Assembly (NCBI RefSeq): GCF_902832885.1
Contig: NZ_CADFDK010000002.1
Location: forward strand, 248,001-312,000
Length of the DNA: 64,000 nt
From: Burkholderia seminalis DSM 23518
Lineage (GTDB): Bacteria; Pseudomonadota; Gammaproteobacteria; Burkholderiales; Burkholderiaceae
Reading direction: 5' to 3'
Below, piece by piece: positions 28,692-37,470 of this stretch (within the stretch, counting starts at the first letter, position 1; the number at the start of each line of letters is the position of its first letter). The notes under the pieces are model-generated. The model worked only from the letters and a program-made list of their open reading frames with translations. It was not told the origin of the DNA and did no database searches. Both the position numbers and the translations under genes were made by a program.

Positions 28692-29477
28692 GTGACGACC
28701 CCACTCGATCAATACGCGAACCAGTACGTGCGGTTCGAGGACGAACGCACGCGGCCGGTGCGCGACCTGCTGGCCGCCGTGCCGAAGACGCCGATCCGTA
28801 CCGCGATCGACATCGGCTGCGGGCCCGGCAATTCGACCGAGGCGCTGATGGCACGCGCGCCGGACGCGACGATCCACGGGATCGACGCATCGGCGGACAT
28901 GATCGCGGCCGCGCGCAAGCGGCTGCCGGCGTTGCGGTTCGATCTTGCCGATGTCGCCACGTGGGACGATCCGGGCGGCTATGACCTGATCCTGTCGAAC
29001 GCGGTGCTGCAGTGGGTGCCCGCGCACGACACGCTGTTCCCGATGCTCGTCGGCCGGCTCGCGCCGGGCGGCCATCTCGCGGTGCAGATGCCGGACAACC
29101 TCGACGAGCCCGCGCACCGGCTGATGCGCGAGGTCGCCGCGGCCGGGCCGTGGGCCGACAAGCTGAAAGGGGCGGCGCGTACCGAGCGGTTCGATGCGCG
29201 CTACTACCATGCGCTGCTGTCGCCGCTGTGTTCGCGCGTGGACGTGTGGCGCACGACCTACTATCACCCGCTGCGCGGCGGTGCGGACGCGGTCGTCGAA
29301 TGGTTCAAGGGCAGTGCGCTGCGGCCGTTCCTTGCCGCGCTCGACGATGCCGAGCAGCGCGCGTTCCTCGCGCGTTATCGCGACGCGATCGCCGGGCCGG
29401 ACGGTTATCCGGTACTCGACGACGGCACCGTGCTGCTGCCGTTCCCGCGCCTGTTCATCGTGGCGACTCGGAAGTAA
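28692..29477 (+). CDS. tam: trans-aconitate 2-methyltransferase
   Basis: A 261-residue SAM-dependent methyltransferase. Motif I is AIDIGCGPGNSTEAL; the acidic ribose-binding residue follows in IHGIDAS. The SNAVLQWVPAHDTLFP segment and the YYHPLRGGADAVVEWFKGS region are diagnostic for Tam. It methylates trans-aconitate, an inhibitor formed from the TCA cycle. I use GTG 28692, preceded by AAGGAG at 7 bases; an upstream ATG at 28662 lacks one. Confidence 0.88.
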   Translation: MTTPLDQYANQYVRFEDERTRPVRDLLAAVPKTPIRTAIDIGCGPGNSTEALMARAPDATIHGIDASADMIAAARKRLPALRFDLADVATWDDPGGYDLILSNAVLQWVPAHDTLFPMLVGRLAPGGHLAVQMPDNLDEPAHRLMREVAAAGPWADKLKGAARTERFDARYYHALLSPLCSRVDVWRTTYYHPLRGGADAVVEWFKGSALRPFLAALDDAEQRAFLARYRDAIAGPDGYPVLDDGTVLLPFPRLFIVATRK

Positions 29478-29507
29478 TTCGGCCATGACGTGACGGGCGG
29501 CGGGGCG

Positions 29508-30098
29508 TCAGCGCACCGGCCGCACCGATGCGGGATCGACCGTGCGGCTCCGAGCGGTCTGCCCGTCGCGCAGGTCCTTGTACCAGAACAGCGCGACTTC
29601 CCCGGCGTTCTCGCCGCCTGCATACAGGAAGCGGTCGTGGCCGCCGAGCGTAAAGCCCGCGCGCGCATAAGTGGAGCAGGCCGCGACGTTGTTCGCCTGC
29701 GTTTCCAGCCGCATGAAGCCGAACCCGTGATGGCGCGCCCAGGCTTCCGCGGCCGCCAGCAGGAATTGCCCGATACCGAGGCGCCGATGCTCGCGGTCGA
29801 CGGCCAGCTCGGCGATTTCGGCCATGCCGTTCCAGCGCTCGGCGACCGCGACGAACCCGGCGAACCGCCCGCCGGCGGTCGCGCGAAAGAGCGCTGTCTT
29901 GCCCGACGCTTCATCGGCCCAGCCGGCCGGATCGAACCCGTAGTTTTTGCGGCGCGCGGGCAACGCGCGCAGGTCGAGCAAATCCTGATACGGCGCATTC
30001 AGCTCCCATGCGATGTCGAACGAGAAGTCGCATTGGTCCAGCTCGTCGGCGGCAAGCGAGATCGCCGGTTCGATGCTGATGTGCTCGGCTCGGTCCAT
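29508..30098 (-). CDS. GNAT acetyltransferase, streptothricin-acetyltransferase-like
   Basis: A 196-residue GNAT. The acetyl-CoA motif lies in ELAVDREHRRLGIGQFLLAA. The segments MRLETQANNVAACSTYARAG and FTLGGHDRFLYAG match the pattern of streptothricin acetyltransferases (Sat family). It may acetylate an amine antibiotic or a related small amine; resistance is an inference from family resemblance. Start at ATG 30098, with AGGA upstream. Convergent with tam. Confidence 0.78.
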   Translation of the reverse strand: MDRAEHISIEPAISLAADELDQCDFSFDIAWELNAPYQDLLDLRALPARRKNYGFDPAGWADEASGKTALFRATAGGRFAGFVAVAERWNGMAEIAELAVDREHRRLGIGQFLLAAAEAWARHHGFGFMRLETQANNVAACSTYARAGFTLGGHDRFLYAGGENAGEVALFWYKDLRDGQTARSRTVDPASVRPVR

Positions 30099-30608
30099 AT
30101 GTCGGTGTCCTGTCTTCGGCGGAGGGTGTGGTCTCGTTGGTGGCGCGATCGCCGGCGCACCGATGTGCATCGAATCGCGCCCGTTCCCGTTCTTCGTTTT
30201 CTGCATCTGCACCATTCGCTGCATGCGAAACCGGTACAGACACGGCTGTGTGCCCGCCTGATTATGCTGGATTTCGGCGTCGTCACGGCGTTGCTGCCGG
30301 TGCGATGACGACCGCCGCGCGTCGTGTCTCCCATTCGCGACGGCAGTCGATCGTCAGCGGATGAAAGACGACAGGAAACCGAATGATTGTTTACCGTTTT
30401 GAACAACTCGACATGTTCTGTCAAACAGTTTGACGGTCTTGGCGCCGTCAAGCATCGCGTCGTCCACTGCTCCACGAATGCCGGAAGAGAGGCTGACCTG
30501 CATCGCCGGCGCAACGCGGATCGGCCTGCGTCACCGGTTTTTGCCGCGGCGCGCGTCATGCACGCGCGCCGGCCGGAACGTTGAAGCGACGACGAAACGG
30601 CCGCGACC
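30099..30608. promoter_or_regulatory. 510-bp intergenic region with a palindrome, no gene seen
   Basis: It lies upstream of the acetyltransferase gene and downstream of the phospholipase C gene. Short frames here have no ribosome site and unnatural composition. The 30370-30440 part is AT-rich and holds the palindrome at 30420-30434. Confidence 0.5.
30420..30434. promoter_or_regulatory. perfect 15-bp inverted repeat, operator candidate
   Basis: GTCAAAC-A-GTTTGAC, two 7-bp arms around a single central A. The form suits a dimeric repressor. It lies 322 bases upstream of the acetyltransferase start and 175 beyond the phospholipase stop, so the controlled gene is unclear. Confidence 0.45.
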
Positions 30609-33056
30609 TCAGATGCTGATCGCGATGGGGCCTGCCAGCGGCGTATAGCCGTCGTCGAACAGCAGCCACGCATCGTACTGGCCCGATGCAAGCGTGCTGT
30701 TCGCGGTCGACGAGAACAGCAGCGAGCCGATGCTCTTGGGCAGGTACGCCCACGACTTGTAGCCGCCCCGGGTCGGTTGCGCGCCGCGCGGATAGATGCC
30801 GACCCAGTTCTTCGGGCTGTGGCGCCACGGCGGCACGACGTAGTCGAACCGCAGCGTGGCGTACGACGACCCCTGCGACGCCAGCGCCGCGACGAATTTC
30901 CCGTTCGTATTGCCGATCGCCGAATCCGTCAGCAACGTGCCGGATTGCGTCTGCACGCAGCCGGCGATACGGCGCAGGAAGTTCGGATCGTTCGCGTCGC
31001 GGATGCTCGCGTCGTACCAGCCGGCGTCGCCGTACCACGTGACGGCCTGCGTCGCACCGGCCGGTACGCTGACCGACTGCGCGCGGTTCATCCCGTACGC
31101 ATTGTCGACGAGCTGGAACGTCGTCGTGCTCGAACCGGCCGAATTGTCGAGCGTGATCTGCACGTTGCCGTTCTGCACGTCGTAGCAGAGCGACACTTCG
31201 CCGGTCGATCCCGCGTTCCCCGCTGCGCCGATGGTGCCGCGGAACGTCTGCAGGAACCCGTTCGGGCCGTAGATCGAATAGTCGTAGCCGCCCGCCGAAT
31301 TCAGCGCGAGCGAATCCGTGAGGCACGCGCCGGTGCCGGCGTCGATCGTGTACTGCCGCGGCGTCGTGCTCGTGCCGTCGACCCATGCCTGCAGGTGCAC
31401 GCCGGCCGCACCCGTGTTGGTCATCGTCAGCGCGAGCGTCTTGCCGGAGCGGTTGACGCGGCCCTGGACGAAGAACTCGTACGGCAGCCGGCACGCGGTG
31501 TTGCGGCCGGCCGTTTGCGCCGGAACCGCCGTGGTGGTGGCCGGCGGAATCAGCACCGTCGAGCCGTTCGGGTCCATGTTGCTGGCCGCCGCCGGAATCG
31601 CCGGAATCGTCTGGTCGGGATTCGCGAAGTCGAACGCCGACGTGAGATCGCCGCACACCGTGCGGCGCCACGGCGTGATGTTGGTCTCCTGCAGCCCGAA
31701 GCGCGCTTCCAGAAAACGGATCACCGACGTGTGATCGAAGACCTGCGAGTTGACCTTGCCGCCTTTCGACCACGGCGAGATCACGAACATCGGCACGCGC
31801 GGGCCCAGCCCGATCGGGACATCGCCGCTCGCGGCGCCGTCCGATGCGGCGCCGCTGCCGGCGACGAATTCCGCGGCCGTCGAGACCGTCGACCGGCCGG
31901 TGCCGGCGGCGGCGCTCGACGGGACGGCCGGCGGCACGTGGTCGAACAGGCCGTCGTTCTCGTCGTACATCACGAGCAGCACGGTGCTGGCCCACACCGC
32001 CGGATTCGACGTCAGCGCGTTGAGCACGTTGCTGACATACCATTCGCCGCCGCTCGCGGCCCACGACGGGTGTTCGCAATACGCATAGGGCGCGGCGATC
32101 CACGATACCTGCGGCAGCGTGCCGTTCGCGACGTCGGCCCGCAGTTGACTGAACAGACGGGTGTCGTACTCCGTGCCGCCGCCGGTCGGGTCGATCTGCG
32201 TGCCGTCGAGCGCCGGCGCGAGCGGATCATTCGCGCCGAGGTTCTGGTACTGCTTGAAGTTCAGGATGACGTTGTCGCCGTAGTTGCCGTTCCACCAGAG
32301 ATCCTTGCTCGACCCGTTGTATTCGCCGTAGCCGTGGCCGGCATCGAGGCCGTTGCCCTTGTCCTGGTAGAACTTCCACGTGACGCCGGCCGTGTTCAGG
32401 CGTTCCGGCATCGTGGTCCAGCCGGTGCCGGTCATCGTGTTCGTCGTGTACGGCGAATAACCGGCGACGTTGCCGCAGCAGCCGGTCCACAGATACAGGC
32501 GGTTCGGGTCGGTCGGGCCGAGCATCGAGCAGTGGTACGCGTCGCACACGGTGAACGCGCTGGCCAGCGCGTAGTAGAACGGGATGTCGTTCTGCGTGAA
32601 GTAGTACATCGTGCCGCTGGTCTTCGCGGCGACCCAGTTGTCGTAGCGGCCGTTGTTCCATGCGCTGTGCGTGCCGCTCCAGCTGTGATCGAGGTCGCCG
32701 TAGTACGTGTCGCCGTTCGCGACGCCGGAAACGGGCGGCGACGGGTTGAACGGGAACACGTAGGACAGCGTCGATGGCTGGCGCCAGACCGGGTAGCCGC
32801 TGGAAATCACGACGGGCCGCGGATCGCCGAAGCCGCGCGCGCCGCGCAGCGTGCCGAGATAGTGGTCGAACGACCGGTTTTCCTGCATCAGGATGACGAC
32901 GTGCTTGACGTCCTGGATCGTGCCGGTGACGGTGGCGGCCGGAATCGATTGTGCGCGCAGGATGCTTTCGGGCAGCATGCCCGTCACCGCGGTGGCGCCG
33001 GCGAGCTTCAGCGCATCGGCGAGGAACTGACGTCGTGTCGTGGGTTTGTTTTGCAT
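30609..33056 (-). CDS. phospholipase C, Tat-exported, phosphoesterase family
   Basis: An 815-residue secreted phosphoesterase (AcpA/PlcN-type). A twin-arginine signal (TTRRQFLADALKLAGAT, residues 6-22) leads into the catalytic opening VVILMQENRSFDHYLGTLRG. The catalytic domain is followed by C-terminal beta domains of the phospholipase C type. Beyond these is an extra ~90-residue module with SPKNWVGIYPRG and GYKSWAYLPKS, making it ~120 residues longer than non-haemolytic PLCs. It probably cleaves phosphatidylcholine; downstream context on the upstream side (HAD phosphatase, choline binding protein) supports that. Confidence 0.9.
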   Translation of the reverse strand: MQNKPTTRRQFLADALKLAGATAVTGMLPESILRAQSIPAATVTGTIQDVKHVVILMQENRSFDHYLGTLRGARGFGDPRPVVISSGYPVWRQPSTLSYVFPFNPSPPVSGVANGDTYYGDLDHSWSGTHSAWNNGRYDNWVAAKTSGTMYYFTQNDIPFYYALASAFTVCDAYHCSMLGPTDPNRLYLWTGCCGNVAGYSPYTTNTMTGTGWTTMPERLNTAGVTWKFYQDKGNGLDAGHGYGEYNGSSKDLWWNGNYGDNVILNFKQYQNLGANDPLAPALDGTQIDPTGGGTEYDTRLFSQLRADVANGTLPQVSWIAAPYAYCEHPSWAASGGEWYVSNVLNALTSNPAVWASTVLLVMYDENDGLFDHVPPAVPSSAAAGTGRSTVSTAAEFVAGSGAASDGAASGDVPIGLGPRVPMFVISPWSKGGKVNSQVFDHTSVIRFLEARFGLQETNITPWRRTVCGDLTSAFDFANPDQTIPAIPAAASNMDPNGSTVLIPPATTTAVPAQTAGRNTACRLPYEFFVQGRVNRSGKTLALTMTNTGAAGVHLQAWVDGTSTTPRQYTIDAGTGACLTDSLALNSAGGYDYSIYGPNGFLQTFRGTIGAAGNAGSTGEVSLCYDVQNGNVQITLDNSAGSSTTTFQLVDNAYGMNRAQSVSVPAGATQAVTWYGDAGWYDASIRDANDPNFLRRIAGCVQTQSGTLLTDSAIGNTNGKFVAALASQGSSYATLRFDYVVPPWRHSPKNWVGIYPRGAQPTRGGYKSWAYLPKSIGSLLFSSTANSTLASGQYDAWLLFDDGYTPLAGPIAISI

Positions 33057-33097
33057 GATCGCTCCTTGTCCTGGATGGCGGGTAGGGCCGGGGCCGG

Positions 33098-33358
33098 TCA
33101 ATGGCACGCGCTTGCGCAGTGCAGGACCGGCGCGGACGCCGAACCCGGTGCCGACGCGCGCGCGGCGGCGACAGTGCCCGCCGCGCCCGGGTCGCCGTCG
33201 CCGCAGGCGGCCAGCGCGCACAGCAGCGCGATCATGAAAACGCCGCGCCAGTGCGGAATACGGCTTTCCGCGGGGCGAGGCGGGACGACTTGATTTCGAT
33301 CCGATTCGAATCGGATTCCTGATTGATCGGGATGGTTGCTGCGTGCTCCGTATTTCAT
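33098..33358 (-). CDS. small putative lipoprotein
   Basis: An 86-residue frame with a hydrophobic stretch ending in a lipobox (MIALLCALAACGDGDPGA) and an Ala/Ser-rich mature part with two cysteines at the end. The ATG at 33358 has GGAGGGGA directly upstream, which argues for translation. However, the lipobox then begins ~46 residues in, unusually late. An internal ATG would shorten it but lose the charged n-region. It lies 41 bases before the phospholipase gene and could be its accessory lipoprotein. Not a recognised family. Confidence 0.5.
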   Translation of the reverse strand: MKYGARSNHPDQSGIRFESDRNQVVPPRPAESRIPHWRGVFMIALLCALAACGDGDPGAAGTVAAARASAPGSASAPVLHCASACH

Positions 33359-33403
33359 TTCCCCTCCAGACATGAAAATGGACAGCAGAGAATATCGCCC
33401 GAA

Positions 33404-34084
33404 TCAGAACAACTTCATGACAGGCCAGCCGCGTTTGCCGGCGACCTGAGAAAGCTTCGAGTCGGGATTGGTCGCGACCGGATGCGTGACGTAGTCGAGC
33501 AGCGGCACGTCGTTGATCGAATCGCTGTAGAAGTAGGTCCGTTCGAAATCGGACGGCAGGTAGCCGAGCGATTTCAGCCATGCCGCCGTGCGCACGATCT
33601 TGCCTTCCCGGAAACTCGGCACGCCGATGCTGCGCCCGGTGAACCGCCCGGCCGGCGTGCCGTCGTCGGTATCGAGCTCGATGCCGAGCAGGTGCTCGAT
33701 CCCGAACTCGGCCGCGATCGGCCGTGTGACGAAGACGTTGGTCGCCGTCACGATGCAGCAGAGATCGCCGTTCTCGCGATGCCGGTCGACCAGCGCGCGT
33801 GCCTCCGGTGTAATCGCCGGCCGGATCACCTCGTCCATGAACTGCGCATGCCACCGTTCGAGCTGCGCGCGCGAGTAGCGCGTGAGCGGCGCGAGCGTCA
33901 CGGCGAGATACGCATCCATGTCGAGCGTGCCGGCCGCATAGTGGCCGTAGTGCTCGTCGATCAGCGCCGTGTGCGCGTCGTCCTCCTGCCAGCCGACCCG
34001 CGTGATGAAGCGGCTCCAGGCCTGGTCGCTGTCGAGCGGCAGCAGCGTGTGATCGAGGTCGAACAGCGCGAGATTCTTGTGCAT
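33404..34084 (-). CDS. HAD-IB family phosphatase
   Basis: A 226-residue haloacid-dehalogenase phosphatase of the phosphoserine-phosphatase-like IB class. Motif I is LFDLDHTLLP (Asp9 and Asp11), motif II IVTATN, motif III the lysine in FREGKIVR and motif IV YSDSINDVPLL. It is intracellular, with no signal peptide. It is 23 bases downstream of the choline-binding protein gene, so choline-phosphate is an attractive but unproven substrate; the assignment as phosphatase is firm. Confidence 0.9.
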   Translation of the reverse strand: MHKNLALFDLDHTLLPLDSDQAWSRFITRVGWQEDDAHTALIDEHYGHYAAGTLDMDAYLAVTLAPLTRYSRAQLERWHAQFMDEVIRPAITPEARALVDRHRENGDLCCIVTATNVFVTRPIAAEFGIEHLLGIELDTDDGTPAGRFTGRSIGVPSFREGKIVRTAAWLKSLGYLPSDFERTYFYSDSINDVPLLDYVTHPVATNPDSKLSQVAGKRGWPVMKLF

Positions 34085-34107
34085 GGGCCTTTCCCTGTAT
34101 GGCGTAT

Positions 34108-35052
34108 TTACGCGCCGATGAGCTTCTCGATCGCGTCCCTGGCGTTTTTCCCGTCGATGGTCGTGACGCCGTCGAGCCACTTCGACAGCACGCCCGGGTT
34201 CTTCTTCGCCCATTCCTTCGCGACCGCGACCGGATCGGCGTGATTCATGATCGGCACCATCAGCTGGTTTTCCTCGTCGGTCGTGAATTTCAGGTTGGTC
34301 AGCAGCCGGCCGACGTTCGGGCAGCGTTCGAGATAGCCGGGCGTGACGAGCGTGTAGACCTTCGCCGAGCCGTAGTTCGGACCGAACACGGTGTCGCCGC
34401 CGTCGAGATACGCGATCTTGTAGTTGATGTTCATCGGATGCGGCTCCCACGCCAGGAACACGATCATCCGGTGTTCCTGCACCGCGCGCGTGACCTGGAC
34501 GAGCATCCCGGCCTCGCTCGATTCGACCAGCTTGAAGCCGCCGAGCCCGAATTCGTTCCTGTCGATCATCCGCTGGACCAGTGCATTGCCGTTGTTGCCG
34601 GCGCCGATCCCGTAGATCTTGCCGTCGAGCTGGTCGCGGAATCTGGCGATGTCGGCGAAGCTCCTGAGGCCCTTGTCCGACGCATACTGCGGCACGGCCA
34701 GCGTGTAGCGCGCGCCGACCAGGTTGGGTTGCGGCAGCAGGTGCACGGCGCCGGCGTCGACGAACGGCTTCACGGTCGGCGTCATGCTCGGATCCCAGTA
34801 GCCGAGGAACGCATCGATCTGCGCTTTCTTCACGCCGGCCAGCACGATCGGCGGCGACGCGATCGTCTTGGTTGCCTCGTAGCCGAGCCCGTCCAGGAGC
34901 ATCATCGCGACGCCGGTGGTGGCCGCGATGTCGCTCCAGCCCACATCGCCGAGCGTCACCTTCCTGCAGGTATCGCCCTCGGACGCATGAGCGGGCGCCG
35001 TTAGAAATGCCGCCAGCAGCGTCGCAGCCAGCATCCATGCTTTCTTGATCAT
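34108..35052 (-). CDS. choX: choline ABC transporter substrate-binding protein
   Basis: A 314-residue periplasmic binding protein with a clear signal peptide (cleavage after AHA, residue 23). The aromatic choline box is complete: Trp39 (GDVGWSDI), Trp86 (LGYWDPSM), Tyr116 (GARYTLAV) and Trp202 (FLAWEPHP), nearly the same numbering as the Sinorhizobium ChoX ligand residues. AGGAG lies 7 bases before the ATG. No permease or ATPase gene adjoins it, so it must use a transporter encoded elsewhere. It heads the minus-strand set with the HAD phosphatase. Confidence 0.9.
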   Translation of the reverse strand: MIKKAWMLAATLLAAFLTAPAHASEGDTCRKVTLGDVGWSDIAATTGVAMMLLDGLGYEATKTIASPPIVLAGVKKAQIDAFLGYWDPSMTPTVKPFVDAGAVHLLPQPNLVGARYTLAVPQYASDKGLRSFADIARFRDQLDGKIYGIGAGNNGNALVQRMIDRNEFGLGGFKLVESSEAGMLVQVTRAVQEHRMIVFLAWEPHPMNINYKIAYLDGGDTVFGPNYGSAKVYTLVTPGYLERCPNVGRLLTNLKFTTDEENQLMVPIMNHADPVAVAKEWAKKNPGVLSKWLDGVTTIDGKNARDAIEKLIGA

Positions 35053-35214
35053 GATGGTCTCCTAAGCAAGTGTTTCGGATCGTGTTACCTGATTGGTCTG
35101 ACGATTGATCGTGTGGATCGGATGAAACAAACGAACCTGGGTCTGGCTTTGTCGTTTTGCGTACCGTATATTAGAAAGCACAAAATCGCAAGATTGCACA
35201 AAAATACAACCCGG

Positions 35215-35262
35215 CGAACGCGAAGGCGAACGCGAACGCGAACGCGAAGGCGAACGCGAACG
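35215..35262. repeat. hexanucleotide tandem repeat, eight units
   Basis: Eight consecutive 6-bp units, six CGAACG and two CGAAGG, lie in the 295-bp gap between choX (minus) and the MgtC-like gene (plus). The tract ends 85 bases before the MgtC-like start. AT-rich sequence with likely promoter elements lies on the choX side (35140-35210). Such tracts can vary in copy number. Confidence 0.85.
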
Positions 35263-35347
35263 CGGCCGGGCGAAGCCGGGGCGAGCCGCGCAGCGGTCCG
35301 TGCGGTCCGTGCGTCATCAAGTGAATCCGTCAGGAAGGAGTGTTCGA

Positions 35348-36028
35348 ATGATCAGTCAGCTGGAAATCGTTTCCCGCCTGTTGCTGGCGGCCCTGCTCGG
35401 CAGCATCGTCGGCATCGAGCGCGAGCGTCTGTCATGGGCGGCCGGGTTGCGCACGCATATGCTGGTGGCCGTGGGCGCCGCGCTGGTGATGATCGTGTCG
35501 GCGTTCGGCTTCGCGGATATCCAGGAGGCGAAGAACGTGTCGCTCGACCCGTCGCGGGTCGCCGCGCAGGTCGTATCGGGTATCGGTTTTCTCGGCGCGG
35601 GGTCGATCATGTTGCGCGGCGAGATCATCCGCGGGCTGACGACCGCGGCGAGCCTGTGGGTCGTCGCGGCGGTCGGACTGGCGGTGGGCGGCGGCATGTA
35701 CGTGGCCGCGATCGCCGCGACGGCGATCGTGCTGGCGATCCTGGCCGGGCTGAAGCCGATCGAGAAGCGCTTTTTCGCCGCGCGGCAGCGCTGGGGCGTG
35801 CGCATCCTCGCGAGCCGAGGCGCCGTGAAACTGACGTCGCTGCAGTCGATGCCCGGCATCGACCAGGCGCGCATCGTCCAGTTCATCATCGAGCAGGACG
35901 ACGCGACACCCGACGACGACCGCATCCACGTGGTGTTCTCGAAGATGACGAGCCGCGAATTCCAGGTGGTCCGTCAATCGCTGCAGACCCTCGTCGGCGT
36001 CAAAAAAATGGAAGAAAGCGCCGGGTAG
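35348..36028 (+). CDS. MgtC/SapB family inner-membrane protein
   Basis: A 226-residue protein with about four hydrophobic helices in the first 140 residues. It has the family motifs GSIVGIERE and VSGIGFLGAGSIM followed by RGLTTAASLWVVAAVGLAVG. A soluble C-terminal ~90-residue domain follows. MgtC proteins matter for growth in low magnesium and inside host cells; the biochemical role is debated. AAGGAG precedes ATG 35348. The DeoR gene follows 44 bases downstream. Confidence 0.9.
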   Translation: MISQLEIVSRLLLAALLGSIVGIERERLSWAAGLRTHMLVAVGAALVMIVSAFGFADIQEAKNVSLDPSRVAAQVVSGIGFLGAGSIMLRGEIIRGLTTAASLWVVAAVGLAVGGGMYVAAIAATAIVLAILAGLKPIEKRFFAARQRWGVRILASRGAVKLTSLQSMPGIDQARIVQFIIEQDDATPDDDRIHVVFSKMTSREFQVVRQSLQTLVGVKKMEESAG

Positions 36029-36072
36029 ACGGCCGTTCGAATAAGATTGACAGACTTTTCCGAGGACATTTC

Positions 36073-36840
36073 ATGTGGCAAGAAGAGCGATACCAGAGGA
36101 TCCGGCTTCTGTTATCGAAGATGCAGCGCGTGTCCACCGACCGAATCATGGCCGACCTGAACGTGTCGCGCGAAACCGTGCGCCGCGATCTCGTCGACCT
36201 CGAGGCGCTCGGTGAACTGAAGCGTGTGCACGGCGGCGCGGTGCAGGTCGGCGACGAAGCGCCGATCGCCGAGCGCGCGCAGACGCACGTGAAGGCGAAG
36301 CTGGCGATCGCGCGCGCGGCCGCGCGGCTCGTCACGGGCTCGCAGACGCTGTTCATCGACGCCGGCACGACCACCACGCTGCTGGCCGAGGAACTGGCGA
36401 AGTTGTCGGGCCTCACGATCGTCACGAACTCGATCGACGTCGCGCTGAAGATGCGCTCGAGCGACCCGGCGCAAGGCAGGAACGAAACGATCCTGCTCGG
36501 CGGGATGATCGGCAGCCGCGCGGCCGCGACGGTCGGCGACGGCACGGTCGCCGAGATCTTCCGCTACCGCGCCGATCTCGCACTGCTGTCGCCGGTGGGC
36601 GTCGATGCCGTTCGCGGCGCGACGAACTACGACCGGATGGAAACCGAGGTGGCGCGCGCGATGGTGAGCAACGCGGCGGACGTGGCGATCCTGGCCGATT
36701 TCAGCAAGCTCGGCACGAACAGCCGGATCAGCTTCTGCGAGCCCGCTCGGATCGGCACGCTGGTGACCGACCAGAAGGCGGAATCGGTCGACAGCTACAA
36801 GCGCATCAGGAAGGCCGTCGGGAACGTCGTGCTGGCATAG
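36073..36840 (+). CDS. DeoR-family transcriptional regulator
   Basis: A 255-residue regulator. The N-terminal helix-turn-helix is in RVSTDRIMADLNVSRETVRR and the C-terminal sugar-phosphate-sensor domain includes LFIDAGTTTTLLAEEL and LLGGMIGSRAAATVGD. This family usually represses carbohydrate genes and binds a phosphorylated sugar. It follows the MgtC-like gene on the same strand and may be cotranscribed. No sugar genes adjoin it. Confidence 0.9.
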   Translation: MWQEERYQRIRLLLSKMQRVSTDRIMADLNVSRETVRRDLVDLEALGELKRVHGGAVQVGDEAPIAERAQTHVKAKLAIARAAARLVTGSQTLFIDAGTTTTLLAEELAKLSGLTIVTNSIDVALKMRSSDPAQGRNETILLGGMIGSRAAATVGDGTVAEIFRYRADLALLSPVGVDAVRGATNYDRMETEVARAMVSNAADVAILADFSKLGTNSRISFCEPARIGTLVTDQKAESVDSYKRIRKAVGNVVLA

Positions 36841-37080
36841 CGCCCGCGGGCAGGGGCGATCGGCTGCCGTCTACGGCCGATGTGGCGCGCCGTTTGCACC
36901 CGGACCGCTGTCGGCCGACGACGGCGCGCCGCCGCCGTTCCCGGGCGCCGACCGGCTGCCCGCGCCGCGCCGCGTGAAGCGGCTCGCCGGCATCGTCGCG
37001 CGCCTGCCGGGGGCCGGGCGCGGCGTTTTCCGTGCAGGCCATCGTGTATGCTTGCCCGCATCGATCACTCGGCGGACAAC

Positions 37081-37446
37081 ATGAAGACTTCGGCACACCC
37101 CAAGCCTGAGGTGCGGTTCAGGATGCGTATCCAGCAGGCCGACACGATCGCGCTCGGCCCGGGCAAGGTCGCGCTGCTCGAGGCGGTGCGCGAGCACGGT
37201 TCGATTTCGGCGGCGGCGCGCAGCCTGAAAATGTCGTACCGGCGTGCGTGGCTGCTGATGGACGAACTGAACCGTTCGCTGAAATCGCCCGCGACGGTGT
37301 CCGAGCATGGCGGGCAGAGCGGCGGCGGCAGCGTGCTGACGCCGGTCGGCGAGGAGATCATCCGCCTTTATCGCGGGATCGAGGCGCGCGCTTACGCGGC
37401 GTGCGCGGACGACATCGCCGCGCTCACGAAAATGGTGCGTCGCTGA
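37081..37446 (+). CDS. ModE-like DNA-binding protein without molybdate-binding domain
   Basis: A 121-residue protein consisting only of the ModE/LysR-type winged helix (SISAAARSLKMSYRRAWLLM) plus a C-terminal helix. Full ModE has ~260 residues with two Mop domains; they are absent here. Such short forms sense molybdate indirectly or act as constitutive partners. A ModE-box-like palindrome lies 2 kb away, before the DUF2325 unit at 39417. The start could also be ATG 37048. Confidence 0.85.
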   Translation: MKTSAHPKPEVRFRMRIQQADTIALGPGKVALLEAVREHGSISAAARSLKMSYRRAWLLMDELNRSLKSPATVSEHGGQSGGGSVLTPVGEEIIRLYRGIEARAYAACADDIAALTKMVRR

Positions 37447-37470
37447 CGGGGGCGTTGTGCCGGCGCTGGC

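Noticed and set aside
30387-30584. 65-codon frame near the 30420 palindrome
   Set aside because: Arg/His-rich sequence, no ribosome site, overlaps the likely regulatory palindrome.
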